Part shown: in pieces, positions 1-5,587 of the stretch | How positions within the stretch are numbered: position 1 is the first letter of the stretch | How the letters are laid out: each line of letters opens with the position of its first letter | Source of the DNA: Caldifarciminota bacterium | Lineage (GTDB): Bacteria > Hydrothermota > Tepidihabitantia > Tepidihabitantales > Tepidihabitantaceae | NCBI GenBank assembly: GCA_016935775.1 | Contig: JAFGQF010000078.1 | Location: forward strand, 1-5,620 | DNA: 5,620 nt | Direction: 5' to 3' | Notes under the pieces: model-generated | Databases searched by the model: none | Seen by the model: the letters and a program-made list of their open reading frames with translations, nothing else | What the model was told of the DNA's origin: nothing | Translations under genes and position numbers: made by a program

Positions 1-22
1 GAAGGTGGTGGTAACCGAGTAG
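1..22 (+). CDS. C-terminal end of a probable surface protein with a sorting-like domain (partial, 3' end only)
   Basis: Read on the plus strand from base 2, the sequence gives K-V-V-V-T-E followed by TAG at 20-22. What can be seen is only these six codons. They match the very end of the C-terminal sorting domains in this window, where the two complete surface proteins finish with KVVLER and KLVLVE. Such domains characteristically end in a basic residue, a short run of beta-branched hydrophobics and a polar tail. The inference is that another secreted protein of the same class lies to the left and converges on the LVIVD-repeat gene, leaving 45 bases between the two stop codons. Six codons can arise by chance, so this is a suggestive call, not a firm one. 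Confidence 0.4.
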
Positions 23-54
23 CCCGCAGCCGGGCCGGTCAGTCGGTGATGACC
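22..54. terminator. Two small GC hairpins between convergent stop codons (possible bidirectional terminator)
   Basis: The gap between the plus-strand TAG at 20-22 and the LVIVD gene stop at 68-70 holds two short inverted repeats. GCCCG at 22-26 pairs with CGGGC at 31-35 across a 4-nt loop. GGTCA at 37-41 pairs with TGACC at 50-54 across an 8-nt loop. Neither is followed by a T-run on either strand, so neither is a classical intrinsic terminator. The position between converging genes is the main argument; in DNA this GC-rich, 5-bp stems also occur by chance. Confidence 0.2.
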
Positions 55-67
55 GTGCCGTTGCTGC

Positions 68-2188
68 TCAGCGTTCGAGCACGACCTTGGCCGTTGTCGC
101 CGTGGCGCCGGATTCGACCCGCAGGAGGTAAGTGCCCGACGGCAACTCGCGAACCGGGATGGCCAGTTCCCCGGACGAGGAGCGGGCCGTCCGACGCAGC
201 ACCCCGGCGCAGTCGTAGAGCCGGGCTTCGGCCCGCACGGTACCCGGCGTCCTGAACCGAATGACGTCGCCTCGCACCGGGTTGGCGATGCGGATTCCAC
301 GGATGTCGTCCGGCCCGGTTTCTTCCTCGATGCCGATGAGGTCGTTGGCCAGCACCCAGAGTCCGAGCGAGGAGTTCGCGACGTAGATGTAGTAGCGCTG
401 GCCGGCAACCGCGAGCGCCGAGGGCGGCAGTTCGAACCAGCCGACGAGTTCCAACGAGTCCGGGTCGGCGATGTCGACGATCCCGATGCCTTCCTCGCCG
501 CGGGTGACGTAGAGGTAGTGGTCGACCAGGGCCAGTTTGATGGTCGGGCCCGGGATGGTGACGCTGCTGAGTCTCGATGGGTGGGCCGGGTCGGTGATGT
601 CGAGGGCGTAGACCAGCCCGTCGAACGTGCGCGGCACGGCAACGTAGAGGACGTTGCCGTTCGCGATGAGGCCCGCCGGCGCGCTGCCGCCCGCGAAGCG
701 GTAGCTGCCGACCGAGTCGGGCTGGGCCGGGTTCGAGACGTCGACGACCACGATGCCGACCGTGTCCCTGTCGGTAGCGACATAGGCGTAGTTGCCCTGG
801 ACCGCGATGTGGCGCGCGTCCGCGCGTGTCTGGTAGCTGCCTGCTTCCTGCGGTGCGGCCGGGTTCGAGACGTCGGCGATGAACAACCCGTCCTCGTCGT
901 CGGCGACGTAGACGTAGTTGCCCTGGAGGACCGCTTCGAGCGCGTGGTCGTTTGTGGACACGTGGCCGACCGAGTCCGGGCTCCGCGGGTCGGACACGTC
1001 GAGCACGGTGAGGCCGTTCCAGTACTCGCAGACGTAGGCGTGGTCGTCCCCGAGCGCGACGTCGTAGACCTGTCCGGCCGGGTCGAAGTGCGCGACCGGC
1101 TCCGGGTGGGCCGGGTCGAGCAGGTCGAGGACGTAGAGGCCGTTGGCGTCGTTGCAGAGGTAGGCGTAGCGGCCCTGGACCGCGATGCCGCGGCTCAGGC
1201 TCGGGCAGGCGAAGCAGTTGAGCGACTCGGGGGCGGTCCGGTTCGTGATGTCCCAGGTCACCATCCCGTCGTACCGGTTGGCGGAGTAGATGTGGCCGTC
1301 CCAGGCGATATCCGTGACATATGAGTCACTGAACTTGCCGACCGAGTCCGGGTTGGCCGGGTCGGCGACGTTGAGGACCATCACCGCTCCGGTGGTGAAA
1401 TACAGCAGGGTGTCATCGACCAGGATTGAATTGCTGAATGAACCGCCCGGGTCGACGCTGCCGACGGTCACGGGGTTGGCCGGGTTGGAGATATCGACGA
1501 CGCGCAGACCATCACTCCACGCCCCGACGTAGGCGTAGTTGCCCGACATCATCACCCCGCGCGCCTCGCCGTCGTTGCGCCCGACGGTTACCGGGTCGGC
1601 CGGGTCCGAGATGTCGACGACGTAGATCCCGTCCCGGTCGGCGGCGACGCAGGCGTAGTCGCCGGCGACGTCGAGACCCCAGGCGAGAGAACTCAGGCGG
1701 TTGGAGCCGACCCGTTGAGGGTTGGCCGGGTCCGATACGTCCACGACGATGATACCTTCGGTCCTGGCGGCGACATAGGCGTAGTCGCCCCGGACGCAGA
1801 CGTCGTAGGTCCCGTCCCCGAAGACGATGCCGCCGAGCCGCGACGGGTTTGCCGGGTCGGCTACGTTCCAGATGTCGAGCCCGCCGGCGGCGCAGGCGAG
1901 GAAGAGCCGCCGGGTCGTTTCGTCGTAGTCCAACCGGACGATGACGCCGAGCCCGTAGATGTCCTGGGACCGGACCTGCGGGGAGGACGGGTTGGAGACG
2001 TCGAGTACGAACACGCCGCCGCCCGCCCCGGCAAAGCACAGGTTGCGCGCCGGGTCGACTGCCACCGCCTGGTTCGGGCCGAAAGGCCAGCAGCCGACAT
2101 AGCGGCAATTGAGTGAGCCCTGCGCCCGGGCGGCGGTCGGCGGCAGGCATATCGCGGTCAGTATCGCGGCGATGAACATCCTGGTCAC
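68..2188 (-). CDS. Secreted LVIVD-repeat beta-propeller protein with C-terminal type IX-like sorting domain
   Basis: The protein has 706 residues from a GTG start. That start is chosen because AGGAGG lies 5 nt upstream of it; an ATG three codons later would be 14 nt away, and a TTG ten codons earlier lies upstream of the Shine-Dalgarno. Residues 1-22 form a signal peptide (Arg3, hydrophobic core FIAAILTAICL, A-R-A before Gln23). Residues about 39-617 hold 14 units of about 42 residues. Thirteen carry the LVIVD-family signature, a hydrophobic strand followed by D-[VI]-[SAT]-[ND]-P-x-x-P, for example VVDVSDPANP; the last unit (LGLWVLAND) lacks the D-P part. Residues about 618-706 resemble a Por/type IX sorting domain: an ANPVRGDVIRF opening, LYDCAGVLRR, LPSGTYLLRV and the terminal KVVLER. 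LVIVD proteins (PF08309) are predicted beta-propellers of poorly known function. A role in surface binding is inferred. No catalytic motif is visible. About eleven Cys remain in the mature chain, which is unusual for the fold. Confidence 0.9.
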   Translation of the reverse strand: MTRMFIAAILTAICLPPTAARAQGSLNCRYVGCWPFGPNQAVAVDPARNLCFAGAGGGVFVLDVSNPSSPQVRSQDIYGLGVIVRLDYDETTRRLFLACAAGGLDIWNVADPANPSRLGGIVFGDGTYDVCVRGDYAYVAARTEGIIVVDVSDPANPQRVGSNRLSSLAWGLDVAGDYACVAADRDGIYVVDISDPADPVTVGRNDGEARGVMMSGNYAYVGAWSDGLRVVDISNPANPVTVGSVDPGGSFSNSILVDDTLLYFTTGAVMVLNVADPANPDSVGKFSDSYVTDIAWDGHIYSANRYDGMVTWDITNRTAPESLNCFACPSLSRGIAVQGRYAYLCNDANGLYVLDLLDPAHPEPVAHFDPAGQVYDVALGDDHAYVCEYWNGLTVLDVSDPRSPDSVGHVSTNDHALEAVLQGNYVYVADDEDGLFIADVSNPAAPQEAGSYQTRADARHIAVQGNYAYVATDRDTVGIVVVDVSNPAQPDSVGSYRFAGGSAPAGLIANGNVLYVAVPRTFDGLVYALDITDPAHPSRLSSVTIPGPTIKLALVDHYLYVTRGEEGIGIVDIADPDSLELVGWFELPPSALAVAGQRYYIYVANSSLGLWVLANDLIGIEEETGPDDIRGIRIANPVRGDVIRFRTPGTVRAEARLYDCAGVLRRTARSSSGELAIPVRELPSGTYLLRVESGATATTAKVVLER
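338..2074 (-). repeat. Array of 14 LVIVD-type repeats inside the surface-protein gene
   Basis: The coding sequence has a period of about 120-140 bases. On the plus strand it appears as a recurring GGGT(T/C)GGCCGGGT block followed by a GACGT or GATGTCGACGA-like stretch, encoding the complement of V-D-[VI]-S-[ND]-P-A-x-P. Signature blocks lie near 1990, 1855, 1725, 1597, 1475, 1355, 1238, 1108, 982, 862, 727, 587 and 460. A fourteenth unit ending near 338 lacks the signature. Units 3 to 6 are the most alike in both DNA and protein; the seventh (DITNRTAPE) and the thirteenth (DIADPDSLE) are the most diverged of those with a signature. Fourteen units would suit two seven-bladed propellers in tandem; that structure is an inference. 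Confidence 0.85.
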
Positions 2189-2193
2189 GGCGT

Positions 2194-2199
2194 CCTCCT
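2194..2199 (-). promoter_or_regulatory. Shine-Dalgarno AGGAGG that fixes the GTG start of the LVIVD gene
   Basis: A perfect AGGAGG ends 5 nt before GTG at 2188-2186. The middle gene has the same motif at the same 5-nt distance from its TTG start. This agreement favours GTG over the ATG at 2179 for translation initiation. Confidence 0.75.
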
Positions 2200-2229
2200 G
2201 TTCTTCGGGCCCCGGCAAGATCTAAGTTG

Positions 2230-2257
2230 AATCTAGGCTATCCCGCGCGTGTGTCAA
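2230..2257 (-). promoter_or_regulatory. Sigma-70-type promoter of the LVIVD surface-protein gene
   Basis: On the minus strand, TTGACA (2257-2252, a perfect -35 consensus) is separated by 16 nt from TAGATT (2235-2230, 4 of 6 matches to TATAAT). A transcript would begin near 2223, giving a leader of roughly 35 nt that contains the Shine-Dalgarno sequence. The same two hexamers with the same 16-nt spacer lie upstream of the neighbouring surface-protein gene, which makes a chance match less likely. Confidence 0.65.
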
Positions 2258-2270
2258 ACGGGACGCGCGG
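2243..2270. repeat. 8-bp perfect inverted repeat bracketing the -35 box
   Basis: CCGCGCGT at 2243-2250 is the exact reverse complement of ACGCGCGG at 2263-2270, with a 12-nt centre that contains the -35 hexamer at 2252-2257. It could be an operator for a dimeric regulator, or the terminator stem of the upstream gene, whose stop lies about 60 nt before it in transcription order. There is no T-run after the stem. The arms are pure alternating GC apart from one base, so chance formation in this GC-rich DNA is quite possible. Confidence 0.3.
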
Positions 2271-2328
2271 CCCGGTCAGTCTTCGAGCGAGGCGGCGAGG
2301 AGTCCGCGCGGCACCCGGCCCGGGCGGG

Positions 2329-4281
2329 CTATTCGACCAGTACCAGCTTGCGCACCGCCGGGCGGCCGTCGATGGCCAGGCGGAGGTAGTACACGCCTCG
2401 GCCGACGGCTCGACCGCTGCTGTCCTGTCGGTTCCACACGAGTTCGTGCGCGCCGGCTCCCTGCCGGGCATGCGTCAGCACGCAGACGGTCCGTCCGGCC
2501 GCGTCCAGCACCGATGCTTCGACGAACGATGCCCGGCCTAGGGAGTAGCCGAGGCGCGCCGCGCCGCCGCGGGGCAGGATAGTCCGCCCCGGTCGAACCG
2601 GGCCGGGGACCGTTCCGCCTTCGCCGATGCCGGGCGGCGTGCTGGTGACGACCGCTCGCCGGGCGTCGTTCTCCGGGTGCGGGTCGTCGGCGCACTCGGT
2701 CGAGCAGGTAACGGCGTAGCTGCCCGGTGGTCCGACGGTCCAGGAGGGAAACCGGACTTCGATGTGGGCGCCGGGGTGGTGGTTCTCGACCTGGACGGTC
2801 TCGTTGTAGTTGCCGCCGATTCTCAGCCGCACCGGGTACGACTCGTCGAAGGTGCTGTAGCTGGCGAGCGAACAGACCGGGGTGACGACGAGGCCGGTGT
2901 CGACCCGCCCGGCGGGAGCGACGATGCGCGTGCAGCCGACATCGTGCGCCTCGCCGGTGAGGGTGTAGCCGATGAGGTAGATCTCCTTCTGCGCGCCGGG
3001 CGTCGGGCGTATTTCGGCCGCGGCCAGAACCTGGCCGGCCGGGCTGACCGTCACCGCGGGCGCAGCGCCGGTGCCCGGGAGCAGGAGGTGCTTGCCCACC
3101 AGGCCGCCGTAGGCGTCGAAGCACAGCATCATCACGCGATACTCGCCGAGGGTGTCCTTGCCGTCGCCGCCGACGTAGAAGGTGCCGTCGGACCAGAGCG
3201 CGAGCGCGTAGGGGTCGTCGTAGTCCTCGCCGACGTACAGGGCCGTGAAGACCGTGTCGCCGTCGGGGGTGTACTTGACCGTGACGACGTCGTCGTTGGT
3301 GGGACCGAGCCGGACCGCGCCGGTGGCGTGGATGTTGCCCGCGCTGTCGAGCGCCAGCGCCCGGGAGTTCGACATGCGGCCGTCCGGGCTGTGAAACTCG
3401 CGGACCCAGCGCGGCGCGCCGGATGCGCTCCAGGTGCAGGTTGCCATGTACGGGTCGCCATACCTCGCCTGCACGAGCATCGTGACGTCACCATCGCGCC
3501 CGACCGCCACCGCCTCCGGCGTGCTCGTCTCGGTGTCCGGCGACGGGAAGTACTGGTGCCAGAGGAGCTGGCCCGAGGAGTTGAACTTCAGCAGGCAAGC
3601 GACATTGCGGTGGAGCTGGTGGACGGATGCCCCGACGTAGATGTAGCCCGCGGAGTCCGTCGTCAGCATGTACCCCGCTTCCGGCTTCAAGGTGTCAGGG
3701 GACCAGACCTGCATCCAGGCTTCGTCACCGTCGGGGTCAACCTTCGCCAGGAACAGGGCGTCGTCAGGGCCGAGGTAGCTGGAGTACCCGCCGGTGACGA
3801 GCGTGTTGCCGGCGGGGTCAACCGTCATCCCCAATGCGGTCAGGGAGAAAGTGTCCCGGCAGTAGGTGTTCTGCCATTCGATGGTGCCGTCATTCGCGTA
3901 GCGCACGAGATCGAAGTCGTGATAGCGCCCGTTACCTTCCCTGAGTCCTTCGCCGCAGACGACGACTCCGCCGGACGGGTGCAGGGCAGCACCACGGAGG
4001 TGCGTGACTCCTTCCCGGGGATGGAAGTGCTCGGCCCAGGCAAGCTCGGCGGTGTTGGTGTACTTGACGGTTACGATGTCGCCCTGCGCGTTGGCGGTGT
4101 AGTAGCCGAACACGTAGGCACCGGAAGTGTCGGCCAGCAGTTGCGTCGGGTATCCCGTGCCGCCGGGACCGCTGGGGTCGTAGACCCGGGTCCAGAGCGT
4201 GTCCACGCCGGCGATGGCCGTCCGCTGCCCGGTCAGCAGCAAGGCCGCAAGGGCAAGGAAGAAGACGGAGTGTCGGTTCAA
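2329..4281 (-). CDS. Secreted beta-propeller-like repeat protein with CARDB-like and FlgD-like C-terminal domains
   Basis: The protein has 650 residues and starts at TTG, supported by AAGGAGGT placed 4 nt before it. Residues 1-24 form a signal peptide (Arg3-His4, core VFFLALAALLL, A-I-A before Gly25). Residues about 26-444 contain about eight units built on D-x-x-G-x-x-x-V-x-G, then a strand such as DIVTVKY, then x-G-x-x-x-W. This pattern resembles SBBP-type (seven-residue-core) propeller repeats, for example VDPAGNTLVTGG and LDSAGNIHATGA. Residues about 445-551 form an Ig-like module opening with HDVGCTRIVAP and containing VTCSTEC before a PENDARR stretch, like the CARDB-type modules found in secreted proteins of FCB-related bacteria. 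Residues about 552-650 look like a FlgD-Ig/type IX sorting domain (LGYSL, VLDAAGRTV, HELVWNRQDSSGR, GVYYLRL, KLVLVE). No catalytic residues are evident. It is likely exported and surface-attached or released. Ligand and substrate cannot be read from the sequence. Confidence 0.88.
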   Translation of the reverse strand: MNRHSVFFLALAALLLTGQRTAIAGVDTLWTRVYDPSGPGGTGYPTQLLADTSGAYVFGYYTANAQGDIVTVKYTNTAELAWAEHFHPREGVTHLRGAALHPSGGVVVCGEGLREGNGRYHDFDLVRYANDGTIEWQNTYCRDTFSLTALGMTVDPAGNTLVTGGYSSYLGPDDALFLAKVDPDGDEAWMQVWSPDTLKPEAGYMLTTDSAGYIYVGASVHQLHRNVACLLKFNSSGQLLWHQYFPSPDTETSTPEAVAVGRDGDVTMLVQARYGDPYMATCTWSASGAPRWVREFHSPDGRMSNSRALALDSAGNIHATGAVRLGPTNDDVVTVKYTPDGDTVFTALYVGEDYDDPYALALWSDGTFYVGGDGKDTLGEYRVMMLCFDAYGGLVGKHLLLPGTGAAPAVTVSPAGQVLAAAEIRPTPGAQKEIYLIGYTLTGEAHDVGCTRIVAPAGRVDTGLVVTPVCSLASYSTFDESYPVRLRIGGNYNETVQVENHHPGAHIEVRFPSWTVGPPGSYAVTCSTECADDPHPENDARRAVVTSTPPGIGEGGTVPGPVRPGRTILPRGGAARLGYSLGRASFVEASVLDAAGRTVCVLTHARQGAGAHELVWNRQDSSGRAVGRGVYYLRLAIDGRPAVRKLVLVE

Positions 4282-4285
4282 GGCT

Positions 4286-4293
4286 ACCTCCTT
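4286..4293 (-). promoter_or_regulatory. Shine-Dalgarno AAGGAGGT that fixes a TTG start
   Basis: An eight-base match to the consensus anti-16S complement ends 4 nt before the TTG at 4281-4279 (AGGAGG ends 5 nt before it). Translation from this TTG begins directly with a well-formed signal peptide. Both facts support a rare start codon here. Confidence 0.8.
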
Positions 4294-4314
4294 GGTGCCA
4301 GGATGCTCACTCGT

Positions 4315-4370
4315 CCGACCGGCCGGGTCAACAGGAGGAATCTAGACGATGGCCGACCGGTGTCAACCGG
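4315..4370. repeat. Imperfect direct repeat covering the promoter region of the middle gene
   Basis: On the plus strand CCGACCGG at 4315-4322 is followed after 4 nt by GTCAAC, and CCGACCGG at 4353-4360 is followed after 1 nt by GTCAAC. The second copy contains the -35 hexamer; the first lies just downstream of the expected transcription start. Spaced 38 nt apart, the copies could be paired regulator sites. The motif is short and GC-rich, so the biological meaning is uncertain. Confidence 0.3.
4339..4366 (-). promoter_or_regulatory. Sigma-70-type promoter of the middle surface-protein gene, overlapping the upstream stop codon
   Basis: On the minus strand TTGACA (4366-4361) lies 16 nt before TAGATT (4344-4339). 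The TGA inside the -35 hexamer is the stop codon of the iron-sulfur gene (4365-4363). Transcription would begin near 4332, giving a leader of about 50 nt. Hexamers and spacer are identical to those upstream of the LVIVD gene. The arrangement implies the surface-protein gene is expressed independently of the iron-sulfur gene, although read-through is not excluded. Confidence 0.65.
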
Positions 4371-5553
4371 CAATCGGCTCCAGCGAATCGGCGAGGAGCT
4401 CGGTGATGTCCTTGACCTCGAGCTCGACCCCGGTGGTCTTGACCGAGTCCTCGAACATCTGCAGGCAGTAGGGGCAGGCAACAGCGAGGATTTCGGCGCC
4501 GGTGGCCGCGGCCTGTTTGACCCGGATGTCGGCGAGCCGCTCGCCCTTGGGCCACTCGAGCCAGATGCCGCCGCCGCCACCGCCGCAGCAGACCGCGTTC
4601 TCGCGGTTGAAGTCCTCGATCTCGACCAGCTCGAGCCCGGGGATGCTCCTCAGGACCTGGCGCGGCTCCTCGTAGACGCCGGACTGGCGGCCGAGGGTGC
4701 AGGGGTCGTGATAGGTGACTTTCTTCCCGAGTTCCTTCTTCGGCTTGAGTTTCTCCTCGGCTATGAGCCGGGCGAGAAGCTGGCTGGAGTGGATTGCCTT
4801 CGGTTCGGTCCCGAGTTCGGGATAGTCGCGCCGGAACCCGATGAGGCAATGGGGCGAGTTGACCAGCACTTCCGAGCCCGCGGCTTTTGAGAGCAGTTTC
4901 GCGTTGGCTTTAGCGAGCGACTGGAAGGTCGCTTCGGCGCCGGCGCGACGAATGGCCTCGCCGCAGCACTGCTGGGCGGCACCGAACGCACCGAATGTCA
5001 GCCCGGCCTTGTTGAGCAGTTTGAGCGTGGCCCGGCCGATTGCCTGGCACCGGGGGTCGTAGTCGGCGGTGCAGCAGGTGAACCAGGCGAGGTCCATTCC
5101 TTCCTCGAACGCGGGCAGGCCCTCTTCGCCGGCCCAGGCGTGGCGCTTGTCCGGGTCGCCGGCCAGCGGGTTGCCGGCGCTGGTGAGCTGGGCGATGGCG
5201 CTCTTGAGCGGGGCCGGGATGGACTGGTTCTCGACGAGGATGCGCCGGACCGCGCGCAGTAGCAGCGGCGTGCTCAGGCCGCGCGGGCACCAGCCGAGGC
5301 AGGCCTCGCAGCCGACGCAGCGGTACATCTCGGTGACCTCGCGGGCGATTTCCTCTTTCTCCTCGGTGTTGAGCACGTTGCCGAGCCGGACCGCGGTCGA
5401 GAAGGTGTTGACCGGGTAATAGATGCCCTCGACCTGGTACCACGGGCAGAGCGAGGTGCACATCCCGCACTGGTAGCACTTGAGCGCCTCCTCGCCGCCG
5501 TACTCGAGGATGAGGTCGCGAATCTCGGTGTCGGGCTTGATGAGTCCAGCCAA
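4363..5553 (-). CDS. HdrD/GlpC/DsrK-like (Fe-S)-binding electron-transfer protein with two CCG domains
   Basis: The protein has 396 residues, close to the usual size of HdrD and GlpC relatives, with no signal peptide or membrane helix, so it is cytoplasmic or peripheral. Two ferredoxin motifs each bind a [4Fe-4S] cluster: Cys26, 29, 32, 36 (KCYQCGMCTSLCPW) and Cys79, 82, 85, 89 (RCVGCEACLGWCPRG). Two CCG domains follow. The second fits the family pattern fully: Cys285, then 36 residues, Cys322-Cys323, then 36 residues, CPYC at 360-363. The first has Cys161, Cys196-Cys197 and Cys236, but Ser233 replaces the first Cys of CxxC. Family members pass electrons between flavoproteins, thiol-disulfide substrates and quinones; the partner here is unknown, as no flavin oxidase or membrane subunit is in view. 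HdrD itself is only the best-known relative, and CoM-S-S-CoB reduction should not be assumed. The start is TTG because an in-frame TGA at 5584-5586 closes the frame upstream and no ATG, GTG or other TTG lies between. Confidence 0.9.
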   Translation of the reverse strand: MAGLIKPDTEIRDLILEYGGEEALKCYQCGMCTSLCPWYQVEGIYYPVNTFSTAVRLGNVLNTEEKEEIAREVTEMYRCVGCEACLGWCPRGLSTPLLLRAVRRILVENQSIPAPLKSAIAQLTSAGNPLAGDPDKRHAWAGEEGLPAFEEGMDLAWFTCCTADYDPRCQAIGRATLKLLNKAGLTFGAFGAAQQCCGEAIRRAGAEATFQSLAKANAKLLSKAAGSEVLVNSPHCLIGFRRDYPELGTEPKAIHSSQLLARLIAEEKLKPKKELGKKVTYHDPCTLGRQSGVYEEPRQVLRSIPGLELVEIEDFNRENAVCCGGGGGGIWLEWPKGERLADIRVKQAAATGAEILAVACPYCLQMFEDSVKTTGVELEVKDITELLADSLEPIAG

Positions 5554-5559
5554 GAAGTA

Positions 5560-5587
5560 AGGATGCCCGGATACGCGCGGGCGTCAA
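5560..5587 (-). promoter_or_regulatory. Weak possible promoter immediately before the iron-sulfur gene
   Basis: TTGACG (5587-5582) is 5 of 6 matches to the -35 consensus. At the 16-nt spacing used by the other two promoters, the -10 position would be CATCCT (5565-5560), a poor match. Transcription from it would begin at about the TTG start codon, giving a leaderless message, which would agree with the absence of any Shine-Dalgarno sequence before that TTG. The gene could equally be driven from outside the window. Confidence 0.25.

Noticed and set aside
518..1324. 268-codon plus-strand open frame opposite the LVIVD repeats
   Set aside because: It is the same codon-register shadow. Its apparent RVRDVDD-type repeats are simply the complement of the LVIVD signature.
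338..2074. CRISPR array or non-coding tandem repeat
   Set aside because: The periodic DNA is in one intact reading frame, the period is about 126 bases, and the unit is a known protein repeat.
2140..2188. Lipoprotein lipobox around Cys14 of the LVIVD protein
   Set aside because: The sequence before the Cys is T-A-I, and the residue just before a lipobox Cys should be small (Gly, Ala or Ser). The A-R-A/Q site is a better cleavage site.
2311..2325. CCCGGCCCGGGCGGG palindrome near the stop of the middle gene as a terminator
   Set aside because: It forms only a 4-bp stem around a short self-complementary core, has no following T-run, and is common in DNA of this composition.
2276..3124. 282-codon minus-strand frame overlapping the end of the middle gene
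   Set aside because: Arg/Pro/Gly-rich translation typical of a shifted frame in GC-rich DNA. The overlapping frame has a clear FlgD-like C-terminal domain and a proper stop.
2677..4890. 737-codon plus-strand open frame opposite the middle gene and part of the iron-sulfur gene
   Set aside because: It is in codon register with both minus-strand genes (the plus codons are exact complements of theirs), so stops would need sense codons TTA, CTA or TCA, which this GC-rich genome rarely uses. The translation is a Val/Arg/Gly/Asp-rich sequence without domains, while the opposite strand encodes recognisable families.
5537..5565. Plus-strand promoter TTGATG...TAAGGA pointing right
   Set aside because: Spacing is 15 nt, both hexamers are weak, and it lies mostly within the iron-sulfur coding sequence.
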